Shown: one piece after another, positions 1 through 8,929 of the stretch | How positions within the stretch are numbered: position 1 is the first letter of the stretch | How the letters are laid out: every line of letters starts with the position of its first letter | Source of the DNA: a virus | Direction: 5' to 3' (one strand) | Length of the DNA: 64,000 nucleotides | Virus record (IMG/VR): IMGVR_UViG_3300012039_000002 | Coordinates: 99,356-163,355 of that record | Program-made: the position numbers and the translations under genes | Notes under the pieces: model-generated | Databases searched by the model: none | Told to the model about the DNA's origin: nothing | What the model saw: only the letters and a program-made list of their open reading frames with translations

Positions 1-1
1 A

Positions 2-2218
2 TTGAGAAACGCCTCTGGTACAGGCACTCCCGGTGAATCGGGTTACTCTGGTTTTTCAGGCGCAAATCCCGGCCCTACAGGCTCTGCAGGCGCCTCTGGC
101 TATTCTGGCGCCACAGGTTCTGGCTACAGTGGTTATTCAGGCCGATCGGGCACTTCTGGTAAATCAGGCTTCTCTGGTTCCGGCACTTCTGGTTACTCTG
201 GAATATCAGGCAGAGGTACAAGCGGGTATTCGGGTATAAGTGGTTCTGGTGTTTCTGGTTATTCTGGTCTTGCGGGATTATTTGCGGGCTCCGGCTATTC
301 AGGTGAAACTGGCAGTTCAGGCTATAGTGGCTATTCAGGCTACTCCGGTTACAGTGGTTCTGGTGTAAGCGGCTATTCTGGCGATTCTGGCTATTCTGGC
401 ATAGGGACTTCTGGCTATTCTGGCATAGGGACTTCTGGCTATTCTGGCGATTCTGGCTATTCTGGCATAGGGACTTCTGGCTATTCTGGCGATTCTGGAT
501 ATTCTGGTTCCGGTGTTTCCGGCTATTCGGGATTCAGTGGTTCAGGCACTTCGGGCTATTCCGGCGAACAAGGTAGCTCAGGCTACTCTGGAGATTCGGG
601 CTATTCCGGCGAACAAGGTAGCTCAGGATATTCGGGTTCTGGAGTAAGTGGCTATTCGGGCGTCTCAGGTTATTCCGGCTACTCTGGCTCTGGCGTATCT
701 GGCTACTCGGGTTTTTCTGGCTCTGGTGTATCTGGCTACTCGGGTTTTTCTGGTTCGGGTGTTTCCGGTTATTCTGGCTTCAGCGGTTATTCTGGCTTCA
801 GCGGTTATTCTGGAATTGGTACTTCGGGTTATTCTGGAATATCAGGACATTCAGGCTCAGGTGTTTCAGGTTATAGCGGCTATTCTGGCGTAAGCGGTTA
901 CTCTGGGTTTTCTGGCCGCTCTGGTGTAAGCGGATATTCAGGTTATTCAGGTAGGTCGGGCTATTCAGGCACTAATCCCGGTGTTCAGGGTGCTTCAGGT
1001 TATTCGGGTTATTCAGGCGGTTCTGGTATCGATGGTCTTCCTGGTGGAACATCTGGTTATTCTGGTTTTAGCGGATACTCAGGTGTTTCGGGTTATTCGG
1101 GTTCAGGTACTAGTGGTTATTCTGGCGAACAGGGCACTTCTGGTTATTCTGGTTCGGACGCTTTAACGTCAGGCTATTCTGGTATTGATGGCACATCTGG
1201 TTATTCTGGCATCAATGGCGTTTCTGGCTATTCTGGCATCGATGGAGTGTCTGGCTATTCTGGTGTCGACGGTTCATCTGGTTATTCGGGTTTTGTGCCG
1301 GGTGGCTCAGGCTATTCTGGTATTTCCGGTTATTCAGGTGAATCTGGTGCTTCGGGCTACTCAGGTTTCGTTCCTGGCGGCTCAGGTTACTCTGGCATTT
1401 CTGGCTATTCAGGCATTGGAACTTCGGGTTATTCAGGTTCTGGCGTTTCTGGCTACTCTGGTTTTTCTGGATCCGGTGTATCAGGCTATTCAGGCTATTC
1501 AGGTAAGTCAGGTTACTCGGGTCATTCAGGTTTTGTGGGTGCGACGGGAAATTCTGGCTATTCAGGCGCATCAGGTACTGATGCTCAATATTCTGGTTCA
1601 TCTGGCTATTCTGGTTCATCTGGCTATTCTGGTTCCTCTGGAACGTCAGGTTATTCTGGTAAGTCGGGCTACTCAGGAAATTCTGGTTATTCTGGCTTTG
1701 GATATTCAGGCTATTCAGGAGCTACAGGCCTTCAAGGTTATTCAGGCGAAGCAACGTCAGGCTATTCTGGCGGCCAGGGTAATCAAGGTCTTTCTGGCTA
1801 TTCTGGTTCTGGTGTGTCGGGTTACAGTGGTTCAGGTGTAAGCGGCTATTCGGGCTCAGGCGTTTCTGGCTATTCAGGCTTCTCAGGCTATTCAGGCTTG
1901 AGCACATCTGGTTACTCAGGTGAATCAGGCTATAGTGGCGCATCAGGCTACAGTGGTTATTCAGGAGTTTCAGGTTATTCTGGCACGCCGCCTGCAGGAC
2001 TGGGCACTTATTCTGGATGGTCTGGCGCTGGTTCAACCTTTGTTCAGAACTCCGGTGTAGCAGTAGGGACGCCACTGGTATTTTTGACTCCAACAGATGC
2101 ATCTGGAGCGACTTTATTTGGATACGTTTCTGGAATTGATGGAACTTCAGGCTTTACAGCAGGCTACACTTCGCCAACAGGCGTTGTCACCTGGAACTAC
2201 ATAATCTTTACAAGCTAA
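2..2218 (+). CDS. collagen-like tail-fibre protein, 5' part missing
   Basis: The frame is open to the left edge, so the TTG at the edge is probably not the true start. About the first 655 residues are GYSGxSG-type triplets (Gly at every third place, Tyr/Ser elsewhere, almost no Pro), broken by short phase shifts such as GSGVS, GIGTS and GEQGSS. The last ~80 residues lose the repeat and make a small Thr/Val/Gly-rich domain ending WNYIIFTS, which I infer to be a trimerising or receptor-facing tip. Two similar giant fibre genes follow at 3394 and 8930. Collagen-like fibres are common phage adhesins; the exact structural role is inferred. Confidence 0.85.
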   Translation: MRNASGTGTPGESGYSGFSGANPGPTGSAGASGYSGATGSGYSGYSGRSGTSGKSGFSGSGTSGYSGISGRGTSGYSGISGSGVSGYSGLAGLFAGSGYSGETGSSGYSGYSGYSGYSGSGVSGYSGDSGYSGIGTSGYSGIGTSGYSGDSGYSGIGTSGYSGDSGYSGSGVSGYSGFSGSGTSGYSGEQGSSGYSGDSGYSGEQGSSGYSGSGVSGYSGVSGYSGYSGSGVSGYSGFSGSGVSGYSGFSGSGVSGYSGFSGYSGFSGYSGIGTSGYSGISGHSGSGVSGYSGYSGVSGYSGFSGRSGVSGYSGYSGRSGYSGTNPGVQGASGYSGYSGGSGIDGLPGGTSGYSGFSGYSGVSGYSGSGTSGYSGEQGTSGYSGSDALTSGYSGIDGTSGYSGINGVSGYSGIDGVSGYSGVDGSSGYSGFVPGGSGYSGISGYSGESGASGYSGFVPGGSGYSGISGYSGIGTSGYSGSGVSGYSGFSGSGVSGYSGYSGKSGYSGHSGFVGATGNSGYSGASGTDAQYSGSSGYSGSSGYSGSSGTSGYSGKSGYSGNSGYSGFGYSGYSGATGLQGYSGEATSGYSGGQGNQGLSGYSGSGVSGYSGSGVSGYSGSGVSGYSGFSGYSGLSTSGYSGESGYSGASGYSGYSGVSGYSGTPPAGLGTYSGWSGAGSTFVQNSGVAVGTPLVFLTPTDASGATLFGYVSGIDGTSGFTAGYTSPTGVVTWNYIIFTS

Positions 2219-2228
2219 CGGGAGATAA

Positions 2229-3041
2229 ATGATGGTTCTTTTTATTAGATATACAAAAAGTTTGGGCGATTCAGCCATCTATACTCGCCTTAGAAATGCT
2301 ACGGGTCAGTTCTGGGATTTCGTAGCAGCAGCTTGGGTGAATTCTCTCGTTGCGGATTGTAAAGTGTTTCTGCTTGAATCAGTTTTCCCAGATGATGATT
2401 CGCAGGACGCTCTTTACTCAGCTACAGCATCGATTCCCAATGGCGGCCCTTGGGTAGAAGAAACAGTCTTAGTGTCCTCAGGCAAAGTTATTGGATACGA
2501 CAACACTGAGGGAGTAACCGATTCTGAAACTCTCAACTTAAAGCAATCTTTATTGGCTTATGTTGGAGATGCTGATAACGTCTTCTCTATTGTGGCAGGT
2601 TCATTTACTGGTCTTATCAATTTCTACGCTTGTTCGCTTGCTGATTTCTCCGCGAATATGGCTGATCCTGCTAACGCAACGCTTGTTTGCACATTGGGTC
2701 CTACTGGAGTGATGACTAATGTGGCTGACATAGCTACAAGTGGAGAAGTGCTATTCTTTAGACTCGAAACGTTCAATTGCCTTGCTGACTTGACTGTGAA
2801 CATATACGCCGCAGCCATCTATGGAAACGTAAGAGTCTACGTCCCTCTTGGTGCACAGACGATTGCAACCGCTTACGTGTATTATCCTACGGCTGACGCT
2901 AGTCTTCTAGTCTACGAAGGCAGCAACCTTATTACGTTTAGTGAAAGCGCTTACGGAAAGTCTCTGGCTTTGATCCCAACGATTAATTGGGACATGATTT
3001 CACAGCCAGTAAATCTTACTACTACTCAGGTAATAGTGTAA
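2229..3041 (+). CDS. tail-associated protein, paralogue of the 22443 gene
   Basis: A 270-residue protein starting at ATG 2229 behind GGGAGA; a second ATG at 2232 is equally possible. Residues 1-90 (FIRYTKSL...YTRLRNATGQFWDFV...GGPWVEE) match the start of the protein at 22443 (FVRTTKSL...YARLKNSSGEFWDFV...GGPWIEE). The rest is a beta-rich, Ala/Thr/Val-rich domain without a motif I recognise. Its place between two fibre genes suggests an adaptor or baseplate-fibre connector. No function can be assigned from sequence alone. Confidence 0.7.
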   Translation: MMVLFIRYTKSLGDSAIYTRLRNATGQFWDFVAAAWVNSLVADCKVFLLESVFPDDDSQDALYSATASIPNGGPWVEETVLVSSGKVIGYDNTEGVTDSETLNLKQSLLAYVGDADNVFSIVAGSFTGLINFYACSLADFSANMADPANATLVCTLGPTGVMTNVADIATSGEVLFFRLETFNCLADLTVNIYAAAIYGNVRVYVPLGAQTIATAYVYYPTADASLLVYEGSNLITFSESAYGKSLALIPTINWDMISQPVNLTTTQVIV

Positions 3042-3053
3042 CGGAGATAAACA

Positions 3054-3392
3054 ATGGCGTTTGAATACGAAAAGCAGCCCTGGGAAGAGGAAATAGTTGG
3101 CGTTGATTTTTCTCGGCGTGTGCCTGCTACAACTTCTATCACTGCATACACAGTTGCAGTTGAAGAAACCATTTCTCCGCCGGGCTTTCAGGCTGGCAGC
3201 TATTCTCCCCACTTGAGTTGCGGCACACCAGCGCTGTCTGGTCCTGGCGTTGATCCTGCTAGACATAAAATACTCTCTTCGCTGCTTACGGGCGGCGTCA
3301 ACAACTTCCAATACCGTGTAACATTTAGAGTGACCTTGTTAGATGGTCAGAAAAAGGAAGAGGATGTTCTCGTAACGGTTAAGGAGACTTAA
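3054..3392 (+). CDS. small tail protein, possible fibre-tail adaptor
   Basis: A 112-residue protein with ATG behind GGAGA. It has a WEEEIVGVDFSRRVP-like start, then TTSITAYTVAV and a C-terminal strand-rich part (FQYRVTFRVTLLDGQKKEEDVLVTVKE). This layout resembles the small immunoglobulin-like or adaptor proteins often encoded just before phage fibre genes. It sits 2 bp before the 1505-residue fibre gene, so the two are probably translated together. The family call is by resemblance only. Confidence 0.5.
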   Translation: MAFEYEKQPWEEEIVGVDFSRRVPATTSITAYTVAVEETISPPGFQAGSYSPHLSCGTPALSGPGVDPARHKILSSLLTGGVNNFQYRVTFRVTLLDGQKKEEDVLVTVKET

Positions 3393-3393
3393 T

Positions 3394-6300
3394 TTGGCCA
3401 TAGTTTTTCAAAACAAGAACTTTGCTAAGTCTCTCGTTGCGACCCTTCTTGGTTCTGGCGGTCTAAGCATATCTGTCACTGCTGGCACGGGAGTAAGGTT
3501 CCCTCAAACTGGCTTGTTTAAGCTAGTTATTTGGGGCGCTGCGTATTCGAATCCTTCCGACGATCCCAACAGAGAAATAGTTCACGCTACATTATCAGCA
3601 GCGGATACTTTCACTATCGTTAGAGCTCAAGAAGACACAGTTGCAGGCACTTGGGTCGTTGGCTCTAAAGTCGCACACACAATTACTGCTGGAAAAATAA
3701 AAGAAATAGAAGATGAAATCTCTGTCGGCGGATCTGGATACTCAGGCTTTTCTGGCTATTCTGGTGTTGCTGGAGGCACTGGAGTTGCGGGCGTTTCTGG
3801 CTATTCTGGCTCAGGTGTAAGTGGCTACTCTGGCTCAGGCGTAAGTGGCTATTCTGGCTCAGGAATAAGCGGATATTCTGGCGAAGGTACTTCAGGTTAT
3901 TCAGGCGCGGTCGGTGATATTGGTTTTTCTGGTTATTCTGGTTTTAGCGGTGCTCTTGGATTTCCAGGCGGCCCTGGCTTATCAGGTATGTCAGGCTATT
4001 CCGGCTTTGGAATAAGTGGCTACTCTGGCTCTGGAGTGTCTGGTTACAGCGGAGATGCTGGCGTATCGGGCTATTCTGGCAGTGACGCTCAAACGTCAGG
4101 CTATTCTGGTGCAAGTGGCTATTCTGGCAGCGATGCTCAAACGTCGGGTTATTCTGGTGCAAGTGGCTATTCTGGACCAATGGGTCCTGGCGGCGGAGAT
4201 TCTGGTTATTCTGGTTATTCAGGTAGCGATGCTCAAACGTCTGGTTATTCAGGTTTTTCTGGTTATTCTGGTGTCGGTTTTTCTGGCTCTGACGGTTCGT
4301 CAGGCTATTCAGGCTACTCTGGCGTCGGAACGTCTGGCTATTCTGGCGTAGGTTTTTCTGGAGCAGATGGTACGTCTGGTTACTCTGGCTCTGGAATTTC
4401 TGGTTATTCCGGCTCTGGTGTCTCCGGTTACTCTGGTTCTGGCGTCTCCGGCTACTCTGGCTCTGGAACTTCAGGCTATAGTGGAATAAGCGGCTACTCT
4501 GGCTCTGGTGTTTCTGGCTACAGTGGAGCATCCGGCTACTCTGGCTCAGGCGTCAGTGGCTACTCTGGCTCAGGCGTCAGTGGCTACTCTGGTTCTGGCG
4601 TATCAGGTTACTCTGGCTATTCAGGAATTTCAGGTTACTCCGGCTACTCTGGTTATTCTGGAGTTTCAGGATATTCTGGCATTTCTGGCTATTCAGGTTA
4701 TTCAGGATATAGCGGAACGACGGGTACAGGATTCGACTACTATCTAAGAGATATAGCGTCTGATGTTAGCGGATATGGTGAATTAACTAGATCGACACCG
4801 TCAGAAGCTCAAAATGACGACTCTGTTACTACAACAAGTGGTGCTCTGATCGAGGCATATGCAACTGAATCAGGCGATCCAAATGTCACGTCTATTTCTC
4901 CAGGAAAGTGGGCTTTCCACTTCTGGGGCTGGGTTAACAACAACGCGGGTTTACAGACATTTGTTTACGATGTTTATAAGAGAGACGCGTCGGGTGTCGA
5001 AACACTTCTCTTCACAAAGAGCAGTGCATCAATTGAATCTACCGCTTCTGGCACACCGACCGAACTTCAAGACGATTATTTTGATGGCAGTGGATTCACG
5101 ATTGCTAATACAGATCGACTAGTTCTAAAAGTAAATGGCTTTACTGATACGGGCACTAGAACAATCCATCTACTCCATTCAGGCCCGACATTTGCGTCTC
5201 ACTTTTCAACGCCACTCACAGTGGGTATCTCTGGCAGTTCAGGTTTTAGTGGTTATAGTGGAATTGGAACATCTGGTTACTCTGGAGTTTCAGGCTACAG
5301 TGGCATAAGCGGCTATTCTGGAATATCTGGCTATAGCGGTTATTCAGGCTCGGGTGTTAGTGGCTATTCTGGCTCTGGCGTAAGCGGCTATTCGGGCTCG
5401 GGTGTTTCTGGCTATTCCGGATATTCAGGTTCTGGAGTAAGCGGTTATTCTGGTTCCGGAGTTTCTGGTTATTCTGGAACATCTGGCTATAGTGGCTATT
5501 CTGGCTCTGGCGTTAGTGGCTATTCTGGTGTCGATGGCGTTTCTGGCTACTCTGGTTCTGGAACCTCTGGTTACTCTGGTTTAGCGCCAGAAACAATTAC
5601 TTATCTGCCAACATGGGTTTCAGGTATTTCAGGCAGTTATTCAGGCGGAAATCTTGCTTCAATACAGACTGCTTATGACGCCGATGACTACATTGTCTGG
5701 GAAGTATCAGGCGTCCCTGGATTCGTAGTCAATGTCGATTACTCAGGTGTAGCGGCTTTCAATAAGGTCCAGCTTAGAACTGGCTATACGAACCCTAATC
5801 ACACTGTCTTAGTAGAAGCATACAACAGTGGTGATACCACATGGGATTCACTGGGTTCTTTCAGAGGATTTGCTGGTGGTTATGCAACATTCTCTTATGA
5901 CGTCATTACAGATGTTCCATACATCCAAGCTGGAGGCTACGTACAGACGAGGTTTTACCATCAGTCGACGGGTAATCCTGCTGATGAGTTCTTGCTTGAC
6001 TACATGACATTACAACAGGCTACCGCCGGCCCTCAGGGTCCTGAAGGTCAGTCGGGAGTATCCGGATATAGTGGAGTTTCAGGTTATTCTGGAACGTCGG
6101 GATACTCTGGTTATTCAGGCGATAGTGGTTATTCAGGACATAGTGGAAGCGGTATTTCTGGCTATTCTGGTTCTGGAACATCTGGTTATTCTGGTGTCTC
6201 AGGCTATTCTGGCTATTCTGGTTATTCGGGAATTTCAGGCTACAGTGGTGCTTCGGGCTACTCTGGTTATTCGGGAATTTCAGGTTACTCTGGATCTTCT

Positions 6301-7911
6301 GGTTATTCAGGCGTAAGTGGTGAAAATTATCCATGGCAAGGTGCTTGGGCTTCTGGAACTGCTTATGTGCCGAATGATACAGTCGGCTATCTAGGCGCCG
6401 GTTATATCTCAATTCAAAGCGGTTCGGGCCAAACCCCAGTTCCTACGAGCACGGCATACTGGGATTTGCTTACTGCTTCAGGCTATTCAGGAATGTCGGG
6501 CTATTCTGGTTACTCTGGCTCTGGAGTTTCTGGTTATTCTGGAATTGGCACTTCTGGCTATTCGGGCATTTCAGGCGCCTCTGGCTATTCTGGAATTTCT
6601 GGCTACTCCGGTTATTCAGGTTCTGGTGTAAGCGGCTATTCTGGCGTCGGAACATCTGGTTATTCAGGAGATTCTGGTTATTCAGGAATTACATATCCTT
6701 GGGAAGGCGCATGGGTTTCAGGCACGCTTTATCAAGTAAATGACACTGTAAGTTATCTTGGTGCAGGTTTCATTTCTATTCAAAGCGGAGTAGGACAGAC
6801 GCCTGATCCTGCAGGCACTGCTTATTGGGATCTTGTTTCTAGCTCAGGCTATTCAGGAATTTCAGGATATTCTGGCGTTTCTGGTTATTCAGGAGCTTCA
6901 GGTTATAGTGGTTACTCTGGCTCTGGCGTAAGTGGCTATTCTGGCTCAGGTGTAAGCGGCTATTCTGGCGTCGGAACATCTGGCTACTCTGGCTATTCTG
7001 GAGTATCTGGTTACTCTGGTTATTCAGGAATAAGTGGCTATAGTGGCTCAGGCGTATCGGGTTACTCTGGATATAGTGGCTATTCAGGTTCTGGTGTATC
7101 TGGCTATTCTGGCTCAGGTGTCTCTGGTTACAGCGGCTATTCAGGTTCTGGAATATCAGGTTACTCTGGTTCTGGAACATCTGGCTACTCTGGAGCCGGA
7201 ACGTCTGGCTATTCTGGAGTAAGTGGCTATTCGGGTGTCTCTGGCTACTCTGGTTCAGGTGTAAGCGGTTACTCTGGTTCTGGTGTGTCGGGTTATAGTG
7301 GCTATTCTGGCGCAGGAACTTCAGGCTACTCTGGAGCTGGAACTTCCGGTTATTCTGGCTCTGGTGTTTCAGGTTACTCTGGCTATTCTGGCTCTGGCGT
7401 AAGCGGCTATTCTGGTGTTTCTGGTGCCGGAACGTCTGGCTATTCTGGTGGAACTGGTACCGATGGTACTTCTGGCTATTCTGGTGGAACTGGTACTGAT
7501 GGTACGTCAGGTTACTCTGGATGGTCAGGCGCCGGAACGTCTGGCTACTCAGGATATTCTGGTCGTGCAGGTGTTAGAACTTACACATGGGTTATTGATA
7601 CGCCTGTGGCAAGTAGTGCTCTTGCATCTGGAGTTCCTGGTCCGCGCCTTCGTGAAGCTCAGACCGCCACAAGAGTAGACGCATACACTCTAAACAACTC
7701 TGGATGGACGATCAACATTCAAGAGAGAAGTGCTATCGGTACTTCAGGTTCTAACCTCATTGCAAGCACTTACTTCCCAGCTGCTGGCGGTTCTGTGGCA
7801 AGCTTCTCAGATGCTGCTCTTGCTGCCGACAACTGGCTCTGGCTACAGATAGTCGCTGTCTCTGGAACTCCAGGTCTTGGCGTTGTCACTCTAAGCACAA
7901 CGGTACCATAA
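3394..7911 (+). CDS. giant collagen-like tail fibre with inserted binding domains
   Basis: A 1505-residue protein; the TTG start at 3394 is preceded by AAGGAGA. Residues 1-110 form a typical fibre N-terminal domain (FKLVIW...DDPNREIVHAT...FTIVRAQE...KVAHTITAG) likely to attach to the virion. GYSGxSG triplets then alternate with globular inserts: about 445-610 (beta-sandwich-like), 731-882 (a ~150-residue domain found twice more in the 8930 gene), and 977-1029 plus 1100-1149. The last two are small chitin-binding-like repeats with YPW(Q/E)GAW, a GxGYISIQSG-like core and a closing AYWDLL. The C-terminal 115 residues are non-repetitive. Role: host-surface adhesion. Confidence 0.88.
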   Translation: MAIVFQNKNFAKSLVATLLGSGGLSISVTAGTGVRFPQTGLFKLVIWGAAYSNPSDDPNREIVHATLSAADTFTIVRAQEDTVAGTWVVGSKVAHTITAGKIKEIEDEISVGGSGYSGFSGYSGVAGGTGVAGVSGYSGSGVSGYSGSGVSGYSGSGISGYSGEGTSGYSGAVGDIGFSGYSGFSGALGFPGGPGLSGMSGYSGFGISGYSGSGVSGYSGDAGVSGYSGSDAQTSGYSGASGYSGSDAQTSGYSGASGYSGPMGPGGGDSGYSGYSGSDAQTSGYSGFSGYSGVGFSGSDGSSGYSGYSGVGTSGYSGVGFSGADGTSGYSGSGISGYSGSGVSGYSGSGVSGYSGSGTSGYSGISGYSGSGVSGYSGASGYSGSGVSGYSGSGVSGYSGSGVSGYSGYSGISGYSGYSGYSGVSGYSGISGYSGYSGYSGTTGTGFDYYLRDIASDVSGYGELTRSTPSEAQNDDSVTTTSGALIEAYATESGDPNVTSISPGKWAFHFWGWVNNNAGLQTFVYDVYKRDASGVETLLFTKSSASIESTASGTPTELQDDYFDGSGFTIANTDRLVLKVNGFTDTGTRTIHLLHSGPTFASHFSTPLTVGISGSSGFSGYSGIGTSGYSGVSGYSGISGYSGISGYSGYSGSGVSGYSGSGVSGYSGSGVSGYSGYSGSGVSGYSGSGVSGYSGTSGYSGYSGSGVSGYSGVDGVSGYSGSGTSGYSGLAPETITYLPTWVSGISGSYSGGNLASIQTAYDADDYIVWEVSGVPGFVVNVDYSGVAAFNKVQLRTGYTNPNHTVLVEAYNSGDTTWDSLGSFRGFAGGYATFSYDVITDVPYIQAGGYVQTRFYHQSTGNPADEFLLDYMTLQQATAGPQGPEGQSGVSGYSGVSGYSGTSGYSGYSGDSGYSGHSGSGISGYSGSGTSGYSGVSGYSGYSGYSGISGYSGASGYSGYSGISGYSGSSGYSGVSGENYPWQGAWASGTAYVPNDTVGYLGAGYISIQSGSGQTPVPTSTAYWDLLTASGYSGMSGYSGYSGSGVSGYSGIGTSGYSGISGASGYSGISGYSGYSGSGVSGYSGVGTSGYSGDSGYSGITYPWEGAWVSGTLYQVNDTVSYLGAGFISIQSGVGQTPDPAGTAYWDLVSSSGYSGISGYSGVSGYSGASGYSGYSGSGVSGYSGSGVSGYSGVGTSGYSGYSGVSGYSGYSGISGYSGSGVSGYSGYSGYSGSGVSGYSGSGVSGYSGYSGSGISGYSGSGTSGYSGAGTSGYSGVSGYSGVSGYSGSGVSGYSGSGVSGYSGYSGAGTSGYSGAGTSGYSGSGVSGYSGYSGSGVSGYSGVSGAGTSGYSGGTGTDGTSGYSGGTGTDGTSGYSGWSGAGTSGYSGYSGRAGVRTYTWVIDTPVASSALASGVPGPRLREAQTATRVDAYTLNNSGWTINIQERSAIGTSGSNLIASTYFPAAGGSVASFSDAALAADNWLWLQIVAVSGTPGLGVVTLSTTVP

Positions 7912-7912
7912 G

Positions 7913-8653
7913 ATGGGAATAACGCTAGTAGGTGCAAACTTTTCAAGTGGTACATCGAGTGGCACATTTACAACATCACTGACGGCTCTTACTAGCGGCA
8001 TTGACACAGCTGCTAGAGCTGGAGACTTAGTTCTTGCTATCACAGCAGCTTCGAACAACGCCACAAGCGGTGCTGGTGTTTCGGGAGTGGCAGGAGTTGA
8101 ATATACAACTCTATTTACGGGTTACGCGAATGATAACTTAGACTGTTCTTGCTCTGTTCGGTACAAATATTTGACAGCAGAAGATGCTACTTGTTTGCAT
8201 TTCAGTAACGGTTTGCTAACTAGAGGCATGGTCGGAATTGCCACTGTTTGGAGAGGTGTAGACCCAGCGACTCCAATAAGTAATAGCGGCGCAGCTGCCA
8301 GCACAAATACTGGACGTGGAAATCCGCCGTCTGGAACAACGTGGGATAATCAGCGCCCGGGCGGAATGACTGTAATTATCGGAGCAGGAACTGCTTTTTC
8401 AGGAACAGCTTTTGGCGGCCATCTTGTATTTCCTGCTGGCTTCACAGGTATTGCTAGAGCTCGTCATAGTGGCACAGTTGTTTCAGGCGGTGTGAACGCT
8501 GCTATCGGATATAGACCTTGGTCGGGATATGGAATAGAAGATCCTGCAGCATTTACTAGCGGTTCTGTTTCAACTGCGGATTCTGCTCTCGGAATAATTG
8601 TCAGTCTCAACCCCTCTGTAAACGGCTGCATAATGGTAGCTGGAGAGATTTAG
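7913..8653 (+). CDS. tail or fibre-associated protein of unknown fold
   Basis: A 246-residue protein, Gly/Ser/Thr/Ala-rich, starting one base after the fibre gene stops. It begins MGITLVGANFSSG and has alternating hydrophobic stretches suited to a beta-sandwich. Ser/Gly-rich loops and a near-C-terminal SALGIIVSLNP strand follow. No catalytic motif is visible. The setting between two fibre genes suggests a virion surface component. Confidence 0.6.
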   Translation: MGITLVGANFSSGTSSGTFTTSLTALTSGIDTAARAGDLVLAITAASNNATSGAGVSGVAGVEYTTLFTGYANDNLDCSCSVRYKYLTAEDATCLHFSNGLLTRGMVGIATVWRGVDPATPISNSGAAASTNTGRGNPPSGTTWDNQRPGGMTVIIGAGTAFSGTAFGGHLVFPAGFTGIARARHSGTVVSGGVNAAIGYRPWSGYGIEDPAAFTSGSVSTADSALGIIVSLNPSVNGCIMVAGEI

Positions 8654-8662
8654 GATAATGGA

Positions 8663-8929
8663 ATGTACGGAAACTATGAATATGGCTCTGTGCCCTATGG
8701 CGATTCATATGTAATAACCGTAACTATCGTCAGAGTAGGCGATATTGATGTCATATTTACTTCAAACAGGCGATCGCTGCTCTTTATATCAGAAAACAAA
8801 GCCTCGTTGTTTTCTTCAATTGACCCTCACATGACTATTTTTAAAGTCTTGGCTAAAGACTTTCCATTCGTTTCTCCAAAGAAGCGGAACATATTCATCA
8901 CTCAAGAAAAAATGGGACGATCACACTAA
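8663..8929 (+). CDS. small tail-region protein, unknown
   Basis: An 88-residue protein opening MYGNYEYGSVPYGDSY, a Tyr/Gly-rich start seen in small phage tail proteins, followed by a basic C-terminal half (KDFPFVSPKKRNIFITQEK). It ends directly at the ATG of the 1691-residue fibre, so the pair is likely co-translated. It may cap or attach that fibre; there is no motif to prove this. Confidence 0.5.
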   Translation: MYGNYEYGSVPYGDSYVITVTIVRVGDIDVIFTSNRRSLLFISENKASLFSSIDPHMTIFKVLAKDFPFVSPKKRNIFITQEKMGRSH